Notes under the pieces: model-generated
Database searches by the model: none
Told to the model about the DNA's origin: nothing
The model's input: the letters and a program-made list of their open reading frames with translations, nothing else
Source: Xestospongia bergquistia
Lineage: Eukaryota; Porifera; Demospongiae; Haplosclerida; Petrosiidae
Reading direction: 5' to 3'
DNA length: 64,000 nt
Assembly (NCBI GenBank): GCA_963965975.1
Contig: OZ014425.1
Location: 1,002,501 to 1,066,500 of the forward strand
Program-made: the position numbers and the translations under genes
Shown: piece after piece, positions 18,081 through 31,825 of the stretch
Layout: every line of letters begins with the position of its first letter
Position numbering within the stretch: the first letter of the stretch is position 1

Positions 18081-21000
18081 TTAACTTAGTTTTGATGTCA
18101 GCTTCCTTTTTTTTTTCATTTTGGTTTGCCCACTGGACTCCTGATGAATCTTTTTGGCACTTTTAGCTACAGGCATGAATGGTGCCCTCTGAACTTTCCT
18201 TGTTGGTTTCTGTTTGTTGGGACCTCTGGGCCTGTTGATGCCAAAATTATTGCGATAGTTAATACCTCTACTATATTGGAAGTTAGGTATTTCACCATAT
18301 AGTGCTGAAGAGTCATGTTGGTGTCCATTTGTTTGTTGTCTTTGTCCTCTAGTAGGTGAGTCTCCATGATTGGTCAAACTTGTATGTGATTCACTCTCTT
18401 CATACTCTTCTGGAATAATTCCTAGATCCACTGCACGAGGTGTTGCTAGCAGATAACCATTGTCTTCTACGGGGTTACCTCCAATGTAGACTTTAAACGG
18501 ACTGCCTGGAATGTCTTTGTCTGACCATTTTATTGTTATGAGATAGTCTCCTGGTTTTGTAGGATAATAATTAGCAATTAGGGTCCGAACATCTTGAGAG
18601 CTTACTGGTCTGACTTCAACTTTGAAGGCATCTTTGATACCGTTTAGGCGTACCTTGAGAACTCCTGATCCAGCATCTTGAGTCTCAATAGTAAAATTAG
18701 TATTACGGCCTACTAATCCATCTTGCAATCCTGGACCATAAGCCTTACATTTACTGGCATTAGCGCCAGGAAAAACTTTTATAAAAAATGGACTGCCTGG
18801 AATATGTTTTCCACTCCATTTGGCAGAGATTCTGTATTTTCCTGGACGTATGGGATCCAATTGGATATCGTGTATGCCTGGTGTCTCTCCTCGAGCAATA
18901 AACACACGAGCCTGTACACCTCTTGGTCCAACTGCATCAACTGATAATTTCCCAGAACCTGCAGTTCTAGTGTCAATTGAAAATTCGATTGGGTCTCCAA
19001 TTTTGATCATGGATATTGATTGTAATGCTGGTCCATACATTTTACATTCAGTAGCTTGAGGACCTAGTTTAATATTGACTTTAAATGAGCTGCCAGGAAT
19101 ATGTTTATTCCACGCTTTGATATGAACAAGATATGCTCCTGGTGAATGTACAAGATAAGCCACATTATAGGAACCGTTCTGGTTGTCTCGCACACGAACT
19201 TTCCCGAGGGTGCCATGTACAACGCTCTGCACTTGAATATCTAGTAATCCTTCTTCTAAAAGTCCAGAGTTGGCAAGGACTATGAATTGAGCTGGAATAC
19301 CAGTGAGTGCTTGCAGTAAGCCAGAACCACTGGCACTGCAAATTCCTGATTCACCAGAAATCCCTGTAAAATGACAGGGTGAGTTTGGTATGGGATACCC
19401 ACCTAGCATAACTGACATCTCATGATCACCAATCTCCCAAGGAGTGAAATGGACAGCATATTCTTGTTGTGACTGCTCTTCAATTGTAACTGGATACTGT
19501 GCTGTTGGCCCATGGACTTTGATTACAGGTTTTAGACCCATCCAGTTGGGATTAGTCACCGAGAAGGAGACAGGCTTTCCAACAAGTGCCTTCTTGTTAT
19601 CTAGAATATCTTTTGAGAGTACACATTGATTTGGATTACAGACTGTCAAGCGTATTGGACACCCAGGAATCTCACCTTTGCAGTGAAAAAATGAGATCAA
19701 AAATTCACCCAGCTTTTTGGGGGTCATTTTGATGTTTGCAGTGAACTTTGTCTCATCAATGGTGATATCACTATCAAAAGCATCTGGATTATCAATGCAA
19801 GTCAAATCTACTTCTCCTGGACCAGCATCTTTAATACTCAAAACAAAGTCAAATGGTATGTCAATGGCCAGGAATTTAGGTGGTTTTGTGAGGAAAAAAC
19901 ACTTTGAAGGATCAACAACTGTGACTTGGAAAGGGCTACCTTCCACCAACCTTTCTATGCACGAAACTTCAATTCGATAAACACCTGGCAAAGTTGGAAG
20001 GAATACAGCCTGACCACGATTCTGGTGCATATTTTGAAACTCAAATGGAATATGAATGTCGTCACAAATGGCTGTCAACTGGAGATGATGTAACGGAAGA
20101 CCATCTCGTGATTCTACATTGAACATGATCGATTCAAACGTACGGAATGTTTTGCTCTTTGGTAGACCTGATAGATAATACTGACGTGTATCAAGAACAA
20201 TGTATTGGATTGCACAATTTTCAAGTTCCTCTTTGTCCCAATAGAATCTCAAAGTCGGTGTGCCAACATTGACAGGTACAAACTGGATGGTATAAATGTT
20301 ATTATCATTTGTCACTTCAGGAGAAACAGGAGGTTGATCTGCATAAATGAGGCGAGCAGTCAATGTCCCAGAACCAACAGCTGTTGCATCTACCTTTAAT
20401 TGTACATGTGTTTGTACATGTATGGTCGTCTGTAGGATATCTCGATTCAAAACTCGTACCAGACTTGTGTTTACAACTGAGACTGAGAATGGACTTCTGG
20501 GAATGGGAGTATCAGACCAAAGAATGTGAAACTGGATTTTTCCTGGCTTTTCCGGTGCATAGTCAAGCTTTAAGATACCTGGGTGTTTCTCCTTTAAAGA
20601 GAACTTTATATTTGTGTTGTCTTGGTACATGCCTTGGACAGAGATGCTCCCAGCACCAGCTTTCGTTGTGTTGATAAGGAAATGGGTCTGTCTACCTAGT
20701 TTGGCATCATGTATGCCTGGACCAGTGATATCGACATGCTCTGGTAGACTTAGGAGGTTGGCACAACGTATACGTAGAATGTAGGTCATGACATGAAGTT
20801 CTTCTATGTTAGGATCAGCCATATCCTTAGCGGATAGATTGGGCTCAATGCCACATGTCTCTTTAGCTATATCGAACACTTTTTGAATGTTGTCTTCAGG
20901 CTTGTCTCGTGGCAATGACTTCCATTTTGGAAAGAGACCAGGAAATTGAGTATTGAGAAGAGCAGCTAATGCAACCCCGCTATTCCAATCGCTAGTGAGG

Positions 21001-22641
21001 TTATTAATTTTCACATGTGGTATAGTTTCACGGACCCATTTTAAAACAGTTTTTGCTGCAGGTTTGACATAATAAGAAAGGTATGTCATCATACTAAGCT
21101 CATCCAGTTCGCCACTAGCTAGATCTTCTGCTGAGATAATGGGAGGCACTTTGAGGTAGATTTTAGCTGTACGAATTGCTAGAGTGCAATTGCTCAAATT
21201 TTTGCGAGGGTCAAGTGTAGAAACTGACGGTGCTTTGTCAGGTTTTATTTCATGGATCAACGAGAGGAGACCTCGACCATTTGTCCAATCTGTGGTGAAG
21301 TTGTTTATTGGATAAGATGGCATAAATGCTTGCATCCAACTCAACATCAACTCTTTCGCAGAGACCTTGGTGTCTATACAAGGAAAAAAATGAGAAATAC
21401 AATATCAGTGTGTCTGTTTGGCATAATTTGTTGTCAAATAAATAAAGAATATCAAACAGACAACAAGTCATTATTCATAATTTGTTAAGTCTGCATGAAA
21501 TCTACTGGGTATTATGAATAATAGTTTATGCTTCACTATGCTGTCAGCATTTAATCATGATTATAATTTGTTGTATTTTGTTTATTCAAAATTATGAATG
21601 TTATTATCGAATTGTAGTAAACATTTGAATGCTATTAAAGGAACCACTGGGGTATAAGAATGAAAAGGTAACACAGGATAATTAATGCCACCACAATCTG
21701 TTTATGAAAAAACAGATATTACTTTGAATACAATAGCAAATACTCCATATTATCCAGTCTTAACCTTTTTATTCTTTTACTATTTATACTCCAGTACAAT
21801 TACTTTAAACTCACTTCTTCTCATGATTTGGTAATGTTGAATAAGCGTCCAAATCAAGCCCATAATTAACTTAAGGTTACCTTCATAAATATTCTGGCTA
21901 CCTATAATACAAAACAAATGATATGCAAAATTGGCTTAAAATGGTGCATCATCATAGGAATATACTGCACATATTCTTACCAATGGCTGTTAAGTGAACT
22001 CCTTCAGATCTCATAAATTCAAACAAAAGATCCAAATTAGCAATTTTTTGAGCAGTGAAGATAGGGTTTCTGACAATTCTTTGTATCTTCTTGCTTGTTA
22101 AATTCTCCAATAGCTGTATAAGAAGTAAACCATCTTGAAAGTCCAGCTTCAAATCATGAACAACAGGACCATTGTAATTAGCACGAGATCCACTCAAACG
22201 ATCATTGACCCAATTCGTAAAGGTTGCCACCTGAATCTTCAACCAATCATCTCGATGTTTTCCTCTCATAGGTACAGCTCCAATTTCGGATGGAGCTGCA
22301 TCAATGTAGCCAACTTTGAAATTACGAACAAGAGATTTGTTGTTTTTGCTTGAAGGAGAGTTGTTATTTGATGTGTCAGAATCAAGCTTAGTAAAACTTC
22401 TAACATAATCCAGTAATGGTGAATCTGTTAGTTTGTCACTTCCAGGCTCTCTGAGTCGTTCATGTTTCAATAGTAATTCTGTAAATGAGTCTGCTTCTAA
22501 TTCATCATCTGTTAATTTGTACGATTTATCCAGCTGAGGAGTTAAACTTTTAGACGGTTCCTCGGTAATAAATGAAGCTGGTTTGTCGCAGCTCATCTCT
22601 ACTTCGTCATCGACTAAAGTTGTTTGGTTTTCTTCTTCCAT
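18081..22641 (-). CDS. Jitterbug-type filamin: three CH domains and eight filamin repeats
   Basis: Actin-crosslinking cytoskeletal protein of 1346 residues from three exons (21981-22641, 21815-21901, 18081-21373; phases 1 and 1). An acidic, disordered N-terminus (about 1-125) precedes CH1 (DDWLKIQVATFTNWVN), CH2 (SAKELMLSWMQAF...DWTNGRGLLSLI) and CH3 (VLKWVRETIP...DWNSGVALAALL). Eight Ig-like filamin repeats follow, each ending in the G-x-Y/H-x-IPGSPF type of strand, then a basic, disordered tail ending KKKRKLTSKLS. Ordinary filamins have two CH domains. Three CH plus a short repeat rod is the arrangement of Drosophila jitterbug. The start is MEEENQTT; an in-frame upstream ATG at 22740 would read through what looks like an intron or UTR. 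Almost all repeats sit in one 3.3-kb exon. Confidence 0.88.
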
Positions 22642-22842
22642 GACTGAGTGTTTGCAATGAGGGTGAGGCTGCAAATAAATAATGTAGGAGTGGCTAATAA
22701 TAGATACAAACCACACCCACACGTGTTTATTAGAATTCATTCTTGAAGACCGAAATCATTAAAAGGTAACCAAGTAATAAATATGTATAAACATGTTGGA
22801 TACTTTTTCAGATGTCAATATAACTCGAACCAGTCTCAAACA

Positions 22843-25800
22843 ATGAGTGTCTTGTCTCAACAACTCTCATTTCGTGGTCGTCATCGTTTAGCTCAGATCT
22901 TGGATCAACCTAATGTACGGGGGTGTGACTGGAGATCCCTTGTGGAACTGATGGGGTTAGTTTGTAATATAAAGTAGAGCACAAGAAATGTATCTCCTTG
23001 TCTTGTTGTATCCAATTCATGTTACAACTTGGTCAGATGGTAAAGTGCTACCATTGTTATCAATAATGTTTATCATTAAAAGTGTTTAAAAATCTAAATA
23101 CTTTGTCACATGCAGTTATTATTTAGGTGTGAGAGGTGATGATTGATATCATAATACATAATGAAATGGGGACTTCTTGTTAGAACCATAGATCATAACG
23201 AAGGGGGGGGGAGACTTCTTGTTAGAACCATAGATCATAACGAAGGGGGGGGGACTTCTTGTTAGAACCATAGATCATAACGAAGGGAGGGGGGACTTCT
23301 TGTTAGAACCATAGATCATAACGAAGGGGGGGAGACTTCTTGTTAGAACCATAGATCATAACGAAGGGGAGGGGGACTTCTTGTTAGAACCATAGATCCA
23401 CTATCTTGTTGCCTAAAGATTAGAAAAAAATATATAAGCTCTTTTCTAAAACTTTAGTGTTAACATTTTATTATTCTTTATTGTCTAATGATTATAACGG
23501 TCATTATCAACTATGATTGAACTTAACACCATTCTTTACTGATTTCATCAAATATTTAATGACAGCTATTTTTGGCAAAACATTGAAAACAAAAGAGTTG
23601 TGTATGGTTTCTTGAAAGAGAGAAGAACAATTATACATGTTCACATTCCTTATTAAAGTACATCTCATTTAGGTTTTCATATGAGATGGTTATGATGTTA
23701 CGTAGTAAAGAGTCACCGACAATGGCATTACTAGAGGAGTGGGAGATGAGAGAAGGTAGCAAAGCTACCCTTGATTCTCTTATAATTATGATTGAGGAGT
23801 TAGAGAATAGTCCAGCTCTTGATGTTGTAATACAACTAAGAGGTTTGTGTAATGACTAAATATTTCACTAACTAACTACTCTCTCTCACACACACACACA
23901 CTTTCAAACTGACAGAGGATTTTAATAAAAGATCTCCAAAATCACCATTAAAATCTCCTAAGTCTCCGTCATGTAGTTCTTTAAGATCTTTGTCAAGTAG
24001 CTCCTCAGGTCCTAAATCTAGTTTGGGTGGAGCTAACGATCTATCTGAATTATGTAAGTTGATCATAGTACTAACGTTTAACTATAGAAAATTACTTCCT
24101 TTTGTGTGTTTTTGATGTGGTACATACTTTTGATCTGTTTTCAGATTATAAGGTTTGTTAAATATGAAAGAGTAGATTTTTGGCAACCTCAATGTCTTAT
24201 TCAATAGCTAATAGTCTTCATTTTCTCTCTAGCTACATCTCCTTTTAGTCCTACTATTGACCCTATTAATTTAGACGGACCTGTTACTGTTAATGGTGCT
24301 ACAGATAATATTGATGCTAAACAAACACAACGACAGTTAGAGACTTTTGCTATTGATCAACAAGGTAAGGAATGGATGAATAGACGAATCAATGGATGAA
24401 TGAAATGGATGGTTAGATGGATGGTTAGATAGAAGAGTGAATGGATGGACAGATGACATCTATGTTTATTGTACTAGTATCCTGTTTGTTTACTATACTT
24501 TTATAAAAATGATTACAACAGTGTAGTATTAATATACTGAGATATACTGGAGTATACTGAACATGATAAGTTTCTTATTATTCATCTGTAGCTGCAATTC
24601 TACAACAAAATGGAGCTAGTAGTATAGGAGGCATAAGAGAAGTGCTGATAGAAGAAGAAGGAGAAGGAGGAGAAGACGATGATTTTATGGAACAGATAAG
24701 AGGAAGAACATTATCTGAATTAGATCGTAGTTTATTAAAGGGACATGAATTTGATGTGTTTCTATCCTTTGCACCAGCTGACATGGAGTTTGCTATAGAA
24801 ATGAGACTACGATTAGTACATAGGTAAGCAGCTGTATTTAATAACATGACATTAATTTCCTTAGAAGAATCCATATTATATCTATAATAAGTGAAGTAAT
24901 TTAATATACTTATTCACCTGTGTAAGCACCTTCTTGTGATGTAAAAGATCAAAGGTTATGATATAAAGAGGTCAAGTCAAGATTATACATAGAGTACATT
25001 TGTGTTAGAGTGATATTCTCCCTCTCTCTCTCTCTCTCTCTCTCAGAGCTAATATAAGCGTGTATATACCTTCGGAAGGTCTAATGGCTGGTCAAAGTTT
25101 TCAAGATGAGATAGCAGACAAAATTAAACGAGGTTGTCGTAAGACTATCATAATTCTCTCTCCAAATTACAACAACTGTGCATGGTGTAATTATGAAGCT
25201 AGATTAGCTCATTATAAAAATCCTGGTAAGACTATAGCACCTGTACATATAATGATAGTACATGTACATGTAATGATAGTACATGTAAAAGTATTGATCA
25301 AATATTTAAGGTAATGTTTATGCAACAATCTATTTCATTTAAAATAACATTATTAATTGAATGATAGAAATTATAATAGATACATTATAATACACAGAAA
25401 ATAATATTATAGTACTTTTATTGTTAATAGTTTATCTTAATTAGACATAATATTGTATTTATACTTAATAAGTAGGTAATTATATAGTAGTCTAGTCTAT
25501 AAAATATCAAATGTAATTTTAATAGGACTAGACTATATGTCAAAGATATCAGAGAGTTTTATGAGATCATTATTTTACACATGATCGTCTAACATAGACT
25601 AACAAGCACTTATTTGTTTTGATGTTCCTAAAGTTGTATTGTTTATCAAACAAACACATCTATTTTAGTCATAATATATTCGCTGAATCATCAATTAGAT
25701 ATCTCCCTACATTGTAAGGGAGTTAAATGTATGTCTATATATAGTAACAGAGCATTATGTCATCTTATATCTTGTCATGTTTGTAATTTTTACAACTATG

Positions 25801-26012
25801 GAATTCTCTCAGTCATTGTTAATCAATTTTTATGCTACCTAGACCCTCGGCGCCATTTTTTGATTCCTGTAATGTATCGTAAATGTAAAGTGCCTGATTT
25901 TATAGCATACCTGTTCTACTTGGACTATACTCGATATAAAGATAACTCTCGACAATGTGAAGAGTACTTTTGGGAAAGACTTTACAAATCTGTAAGATAT
26001 CAACAAAGATGA
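22843..26012 (+). CDS. MYD88: MyD88 adaptor (death domain + TIR)
   Basis: Cytosolic adaptor linking Toll/IL-1-type receptors to IRAK-type kinases. Seven exons join in phase to 377 residues: 22843-22955, 23673-23842, 23916-24053, 24233-24364, 24592-24823, 25047-25225 and 25843-26012. The death domain (about 8-94) includes GCDWRSLVELMG, ALLEEW and a helix ending DVVIQLR. The TIR domain (about 245-375) has box 1 FDVFLSFAPAD, the BB-loop region IPSEGLMAG, ILSPNY, and box 3 FWERLY. The linker between them, about 145 residues, is much longer than in vertebrate MyD88 and carries SPKSPLKSPKSPS, a poly-Ser run and an acidic EEEGEGGEDDD run. MSVLS was chosen as start; a 20-residue upstream extension is possible. 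It is convergent with the next gene. Confidence 0.9.
23171..23401 (+). repeat. G-rich 40-43 bp minisatellite in MYD88 intron 1
   Basis: Six near-identical units (GACTTCTTGTTAGAACCATA, then GATCATAACGAA, then a G-run of variable length, up to 9-10 G). The units differ mainly in G-run length or in single A interruptions, as expected from replication slippage. Confidence 0.9.
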
Positions 26013-26303
26013 GCTCTGTTTTTTTTTTGTTTGTGTCATTTTGTTATTTCTAGTCATGTTAATTTTTAAAACTAACAATGAAAATAATTACAGTAATTTT
26101 TTGTTGCCCATGTATCAGTCTTCTATTTCCTTTTTTTGCCATGATCGCGTAATTTTTATGTTTATAAATTATTAAGTATAAAAATGTGCTTAGTAATTGT
26201 GTTAGGGTAATCACAGCATAATTATATAGAAGTAGGTCATAGTGCACACATTTTATATTATTTATGTAATACAGTAGTCAGCAGGGAACATTATAGTATA
26301 TTT

Positions 26304-28192
26304 TTACTTATATCCATGCTTATGAAGACAGGATTCAATGTGTACATTCATGGCCATTGCATCTTCATGTGGTGGTCTCACTTCATTGCAAATAGGACAA
26401 CGAGTAACAGCAGAGGGATTCTGTTTAAGACTCTCTAAAGCTTGAACAGAATCCCTAACAGCTGCAGATCTAACTGGTATTATAGTAGGTTCACCTCCAG
26501 TGGGAGAGCGACCTTCTGTGTCATTTGGTGGTGAAGAAACCCTTGGAAGGTCTTTTCTTTGATAACCTCCTCTTGCTCGAGAATGACGATGGTAGTGACC
26601 ACCACCAACTGTTATAGCTCGTTCTTTTGGGTTTTCTCTTCTTTCATGAGATCCACCACGATGTTGAGCTCTTGTGTGATGTACTTCTGAGAGTTGAACC
26701 CCTTTGTGCTGAGTACTGTCCTTTTGCTTCAAGATTGCATTCTCTGCCTGGACCAACTTCATTTCTGTTTGTAGATCTTGCAAAGCTTTCTTAGCTTTTT
26801 GACTCTCTTTCAATGTGTAATCAATCTCTTCATGACGTGTTATTATGACACGATCTTTTTCCTCAATAATTTTTGAAAGATTTCTAACTTGACTTTTTAT
26901 TTGAGCTAGTTCTACTTTTAAACTTGTTGTCTCTTCTTGTAGCTCGTTAATTAATTTCAAACATGCTACTTTTTCAGCTTCTTTGTTTTGTAGTTGTTGT
27001 TCTAATCTGCTAACTTTACTTTTCTCATCTGACAACCAGCCAGAAAGAAGTGTATTTTTTGCCAGTAAATCTCGATTGATTTTCTGTATAGATCGTGCTT
27101 TAGCTTGTGTAATGTGATCTTGGTCTGTCATCAACACACTCTGTGACAAAGTGGAATTAATCTCTTTTTCACTCAGCATTGTTGCCAATTCTTCATTATC
27201 TTCTATAACAGTAGTGACATTAACATTTTCGTAAGTAGTAGCAATGGGAGAATCATTTAAACTCATTTGATCTACTCTTTCCATTAGCTTATTCTCTGGA
27301 GATATGATCTCTCTTAGAACATCATGACCTGTGTATTCAAAGCTCCAATGATTATTTCCTTCAGTTGTATAGCTTTTAGACTCACAATCTGTGCCTGCCT
27401 TTCCTGAGAGTAGTATTACATTAGGTGGTGACACAGTTTCTTCTTCATCTTCACTTTCTTCATTGATGTGACAGTTTTCTTTCTCTTCTTGATCTTGAAC
27501 TTTCTCCCACAGACTACCTGACTGTACTGAATTTGCCATATCCCAGCTTTGACTCATGCTTTTATTAGAATCTTTATGATCTATAATAGTATAGCTATCT
27601 TCTCCTTTTTCATCATCACTGATTGTGACAAAACTGTCCATTGAGGTAGGTGATTCTGCTTGAGGTGGTCTAGGAAAGATGTCATTTAAAGTGAAGGATT
27701 CACTCTTTCCTATCATCTGTCCTCTCTCGTCCATATAGACCAGCGTATAGACTTTTGTAGATAATAGACTGCTTCTCAAGGGAATAGTTACACTCCAAAT
27801 GTTAGTGTCTGGTTGTCTGTATAAAACAAAAAGCTAACTGTAATGTTGTAATGCTGATGTAATGTGACATTATAGACTGGTTGAACTTAGCATAATGACA
27901 AGGCAATAATAGGTCACAAGACGTATTATATGTCAAAATAATTGTAGACTCAGTTCTACTAATTTTATAGTCATAAATACAATAGAAATAGTACTCTATC
28001 GTCTGCTAAGCTTTATTCTTACCTTTTACAAGTACCATAGGCTATGAACAGAGTTGGGTGCTCTAAATTTGTAACAATCCCAACTCGATCCTTTCCATCA
28101 GGTTTCCAATTATCTTGAGATTCCAGTAAATGGACATTTGCTGATAGCAGAGAAGATGATGACAGAGTTACGTTAGAAAACACAATTTTCAT
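26304..28192 (-). CDS. CALCOCO/TAX1BP1-type autophagy receptor (SKICH, coiled coil, zinc finger)
   Basis: 560 residues from two exons (28023-28192, 26304-27816). An N-terminal SKICH domain (about 1-105) is recognised by VFSNV at the start and YTLVYMDERGQMIG at the end. An acidic middle follows (about 110-245). It contains two adjacent LIR-like cores, DSFVTISDD and EDSYTIID, flanked by acidic residues. A heptad-rich coiled coil follows (about 275-400), then a basic linker. A C-terminal C2H2-type finger, CPICN...H...C near the end, resembles the TAX1BP1/CALCOCO ubiquitin-binding fingers. Family members connect ubiquitinated cargo to LC3/GABARAP. Assignment to one vertebrate paralogue is not possible by eye. 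Start MKIVFSNV matches the family N-terminus. It is convergent with MYD88, 291 bases between stops. Confidence 0.78.
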
Positions 28193-28346
28193 GGCGTATC
28201 TTGGTTTAGCTTTGGTTGGGGAAAATTAAGGGCGTGGCTTACAAGTTATTATATCCTTTGTTTTCATATTTGGGAAATGAACTGTTACTTAGTGTGTAAT
28301 ATTGTCTACTGTATTCAACATAATGCACTGCAAATGTGGTATATTA

Positions 28347-28387
<41 letters not shown>

Positions 28388-31300
28388 TTGGCTCAGACTA
28401 ATTGAATTTAAGTGGGTCAACAAATATATAATATAACAATAGCACTGTGTAGAAAAATAGTCCTAGTTGCCAATCTTACACCAAGTACTGGTGCATCCTT
28501 TGCTAAAATAATAAATAATGAATAATAGTTATATCTATATATAATGTAGTTTATATACAAATGTATTGCTATAAATCCATAATATCTGGTTATTTTATTG
28601 GAAATCTCACCCTCTCATTAATTAATTAATTAACTAAGTTTTAATTTTCTATCCTTTTGAAACTATTTAATTCATTGCAAATATAAATTAGACAAATTAT
28701 ACTTTTAATACTATGATAGCTATATTATGAATAATTAGTAGTATCACATGACCTGTAAATATGAATTTATGAAGCTAAGCTGAACCTCCCACTGTGTTAT
28801 TAATTATTAATTAATACCGGAATTATTCTAAACACGTGGGCGTTAACGGAAACCGCAATCACCAGCCCATAGCGGAAGATCAAAAGAATTTGCCAAGAAT
28901 TCAGACAAATTCATTTTCTCCCGCAATATAAGTTTACTTTTCTGCAGTTGCAAACTTGCTATAGAAGACCTGCACAGTTTTTAGAAGAGCGGGAAACCAG
29001 TCCCAAGGTCTCGTACGACGTCTACTGAAGCAAAAGTTGTGATGACCATAAGTGTTGACATTAATCCAATGGAATTTTATATTGTGTTATTATATTACCT
29101 TTTGTTATTTACTCATTCATCACTACTGCGTTTCAAGACGATAATTAAGCGTGACGTCACTTAAATGCGCTGGCCACACTGCTTTAGTCTTCCTGCCTCA
29201 CACCAAAAAACACCACTGGGATTTTCAAGATGGCTGATTCTTTCTTGTTTGAAGACTTGATGGTGTATCTCACTTACTGACCTAGTTCTTGTTCCAATCG
29301 AGGTATCATATGATTCCTAGCACTTTATATTTTATTTTTACATACTACTAGATCCGTTTGGTGCGTTTCTTGGTGCTTTTTGCAGATCCCGCTAGCCATG
29401 CTATTTCTTGCCCCAAACACTTACATAGCCTTAGGATATAGATACCTTAGTAGATTCACCATACTAACAGTATTGCTATGCCTAACTAGTAGTAAGTAGG
29501 CTGCCCATACTATAGGCATAGCTTCAGTATAGAGTAATATATATATGTGGACTATAGGGGAGCACGATTCATGGATTATCTTTTTTTTTCTATCTGTCTC
29601 CTTCACTAGGTCTGTGTCCATTATAAATAACGTCTTGACATCCACATTCATCAGCAGGAAAGTACGAGGAAACCTAAGGTATTGTATTATTATACATACT
29701 ACTTGCTACATTGATGTATTGTTGTGTATTATCTTATGACATATAGTATGTGTATAATTTAAATTTTGAAATTCCGCTATATACATGTAATGGTTTTAGA
29801 AACCTATGCACGCTCCCTTAGTAACTCAAGTACTAGATCATGTCCTTTTTGATTTTTTTGGGTATAATATCTGCTTGTGCCTCTCCGTCAGAAGTTGATC
29901 AAACTCATCTGCTGTTCTGGTTTTTTTTGGAACACTTAATGTCAGTATTTCTTTTACAGCAGTTAGTTTCAAAAAACATGTATTTTCATGTATTTATATT
30001 ACACTATTACACTGTATTACATAATTCAAGTGTCAGTACACACAACAATACAATATTATGTATACATTAATATTTTAATGCAACAGGAAAAGGAATGTCA
30101 TTTAAAGTTATCCGTGATTATACCAAGTCTAAACTTTGTAGTGAAAGTATTTCTAGTAGTGAGTGTACTGTTATTTTATGACTAATGGCAGTAGTAACTT
30201 GTTTAACAATAGATATTATTATAGCTATCATAGCAATAAGAGATTGCACCCTTCAATAGTTATCTTTATTCATAAAATGATTATAGCCTTAAATTAAGTA
30301 CTTTTTGTGTTAAAATTATCATATAAAGAAAGGTGTCCTTACTGTGCACATCAGAGTTGCTTCCTATGATGTGTTTAATTTTTATTGTCGTCATTTGCAT
30401 TGTTGGAATCTTGTTGTTTGTATAGCAGTTCTTTCATCTAAGCTTATTAAGATATTACTTGCAATATCTTAATTACTAATAGTACAGTCTTCTCTCTATT
30501 TGTCGATAGTGTTACTATAGACTAGTCTATTAATTAATAGAAATACTGTCTGATGCGTTAAACTCATCATTTTTTGTTAGTAGCTATTATTAAATTTGTT
30601 GTGTCTTTTTTAATATCCTCTATTAATTTGAAAATTTTGGGAGTTTTATCATGAATGATTAAAGAATTTGGGAAAACACATTTCTATTGGTAATTCAATC
30701 AAAATTTATATCTTGAAAGCATATTTAATTCTAACCACACAACACAATTGAAACTCAAACAGTCTTTGTTAATTTGGTTTGGTTATGATTCACTATAAAA
30801 ATAATCTTTATTTTGAGTGTTTCAATTACTGGAGAGTATATACAGAGAGAGAGTGAGAGTGTACATGTTGTTAATTTTAAATTCATCCATCCTATCAAGA
30901 TTTAATTTAATTATCCTTTTTCACACTTATTGTGTATTTATGATATATTGTAGTTTATTAATCTATTTAGTAGAAGCTGCTTTTGATAACTCCATCTTCC
31001 TGGAAGTTTTTAATTTAATTTTAAAAATAATACAATATCTCTTTATTTTAACCAATGATGCCCTGAAGATGTCACAGATCAAATAATAAATTCCAAGTTG
31101 ATTGTTTTGATAGCATCTCTATAAGTTGTCAGACTAACTCCACCTTCATATTAACTAGGCTTCTATTTTGATTGATTATGTTTGTACAAGTTTTACAAGT
31201 GCTGTATAGTGCTTAGCTCAGGCCCTTAGGGGCTATATATCTCATTAAGTACTGTTTGAAAACTTTTAATTTGCTATACTGATCTTCGACATCCAGTCCT

Positions 31301-31715
31301 TGGTGCTAAAGATTTATAATGAACAGTTATCTAACCTTTTATTTGTACATATTCTGATATAGGTACCAATATAGGTACCAATATTGATGATATAATTACA
31401 TGTATCTAATATAGGGGCACTACAGCCTATAGCATATCTATTGTTATAGATTCTTCAACTATGAATAATTTCCAGATCATGCTTTGTTTTTGAAAATTGC
31501 ATTTCTTCCCAAAGAGGATGAATAATACTCATTAGATAACTACTGATCATGTGTATTTTGGTCATCCTGTATTGCATGGGTGTGGCATATAATAATAATA
31601 ATTATTATTATTAATGTGTGTATTGAAAATATTGGAATTGATATCTGAATTGTCTGATACTTAGAATTTGAAATGTCTGTTATAGGAGTATGAAGTAAAA
31701 AGAGTTATAAATAAC
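28193..31715. other. Gene-poor 3.5-kb stretch between CALCOCO-like and BAZ2-like genes
   Basis: No full gene seen. A (TA)n run lies at about 28350-28382. A 16-codon frame at 29230-29280 (MADSFLFEDLM...) has a strong AAGATGG start context and may be a uORF or a first coding exon of the BAZ2-like gene, with possible donor GTGTAT after ATG. The GC-richer part 28840-29260 is the likeliest promoter. The rest is AT-rich. Confidence 0.5.
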
Positions 31716-31716
31716 T

Positions 31717-31811
<95 letters not shown>

Positions 31812-31817
31812 TCTCTC
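31716..31817 (+). repeat. (CT)n microsatellite at the acceptor of the BAZ2-like 5' coding exon
   Basis: About 100 bases of almost pure CT, ending CTCTCCACACAAG directly before ATG 31826. It would serve as the polypyrimidine tract if that AG is a splice acceptor. Confidence 0.85.
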
Positions 31818-31825
31818 CACACAAG

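Noticed and set aside
20205-20674. Plus-strand frames within the filamin exon
   Set aside because: They are shadows of the filamin coding frame on the other strand, with no domain content.
28350-28382. (TA)n run as an origin or regulatory element
   Set aside because: Simple microsatellite with no supporting context.
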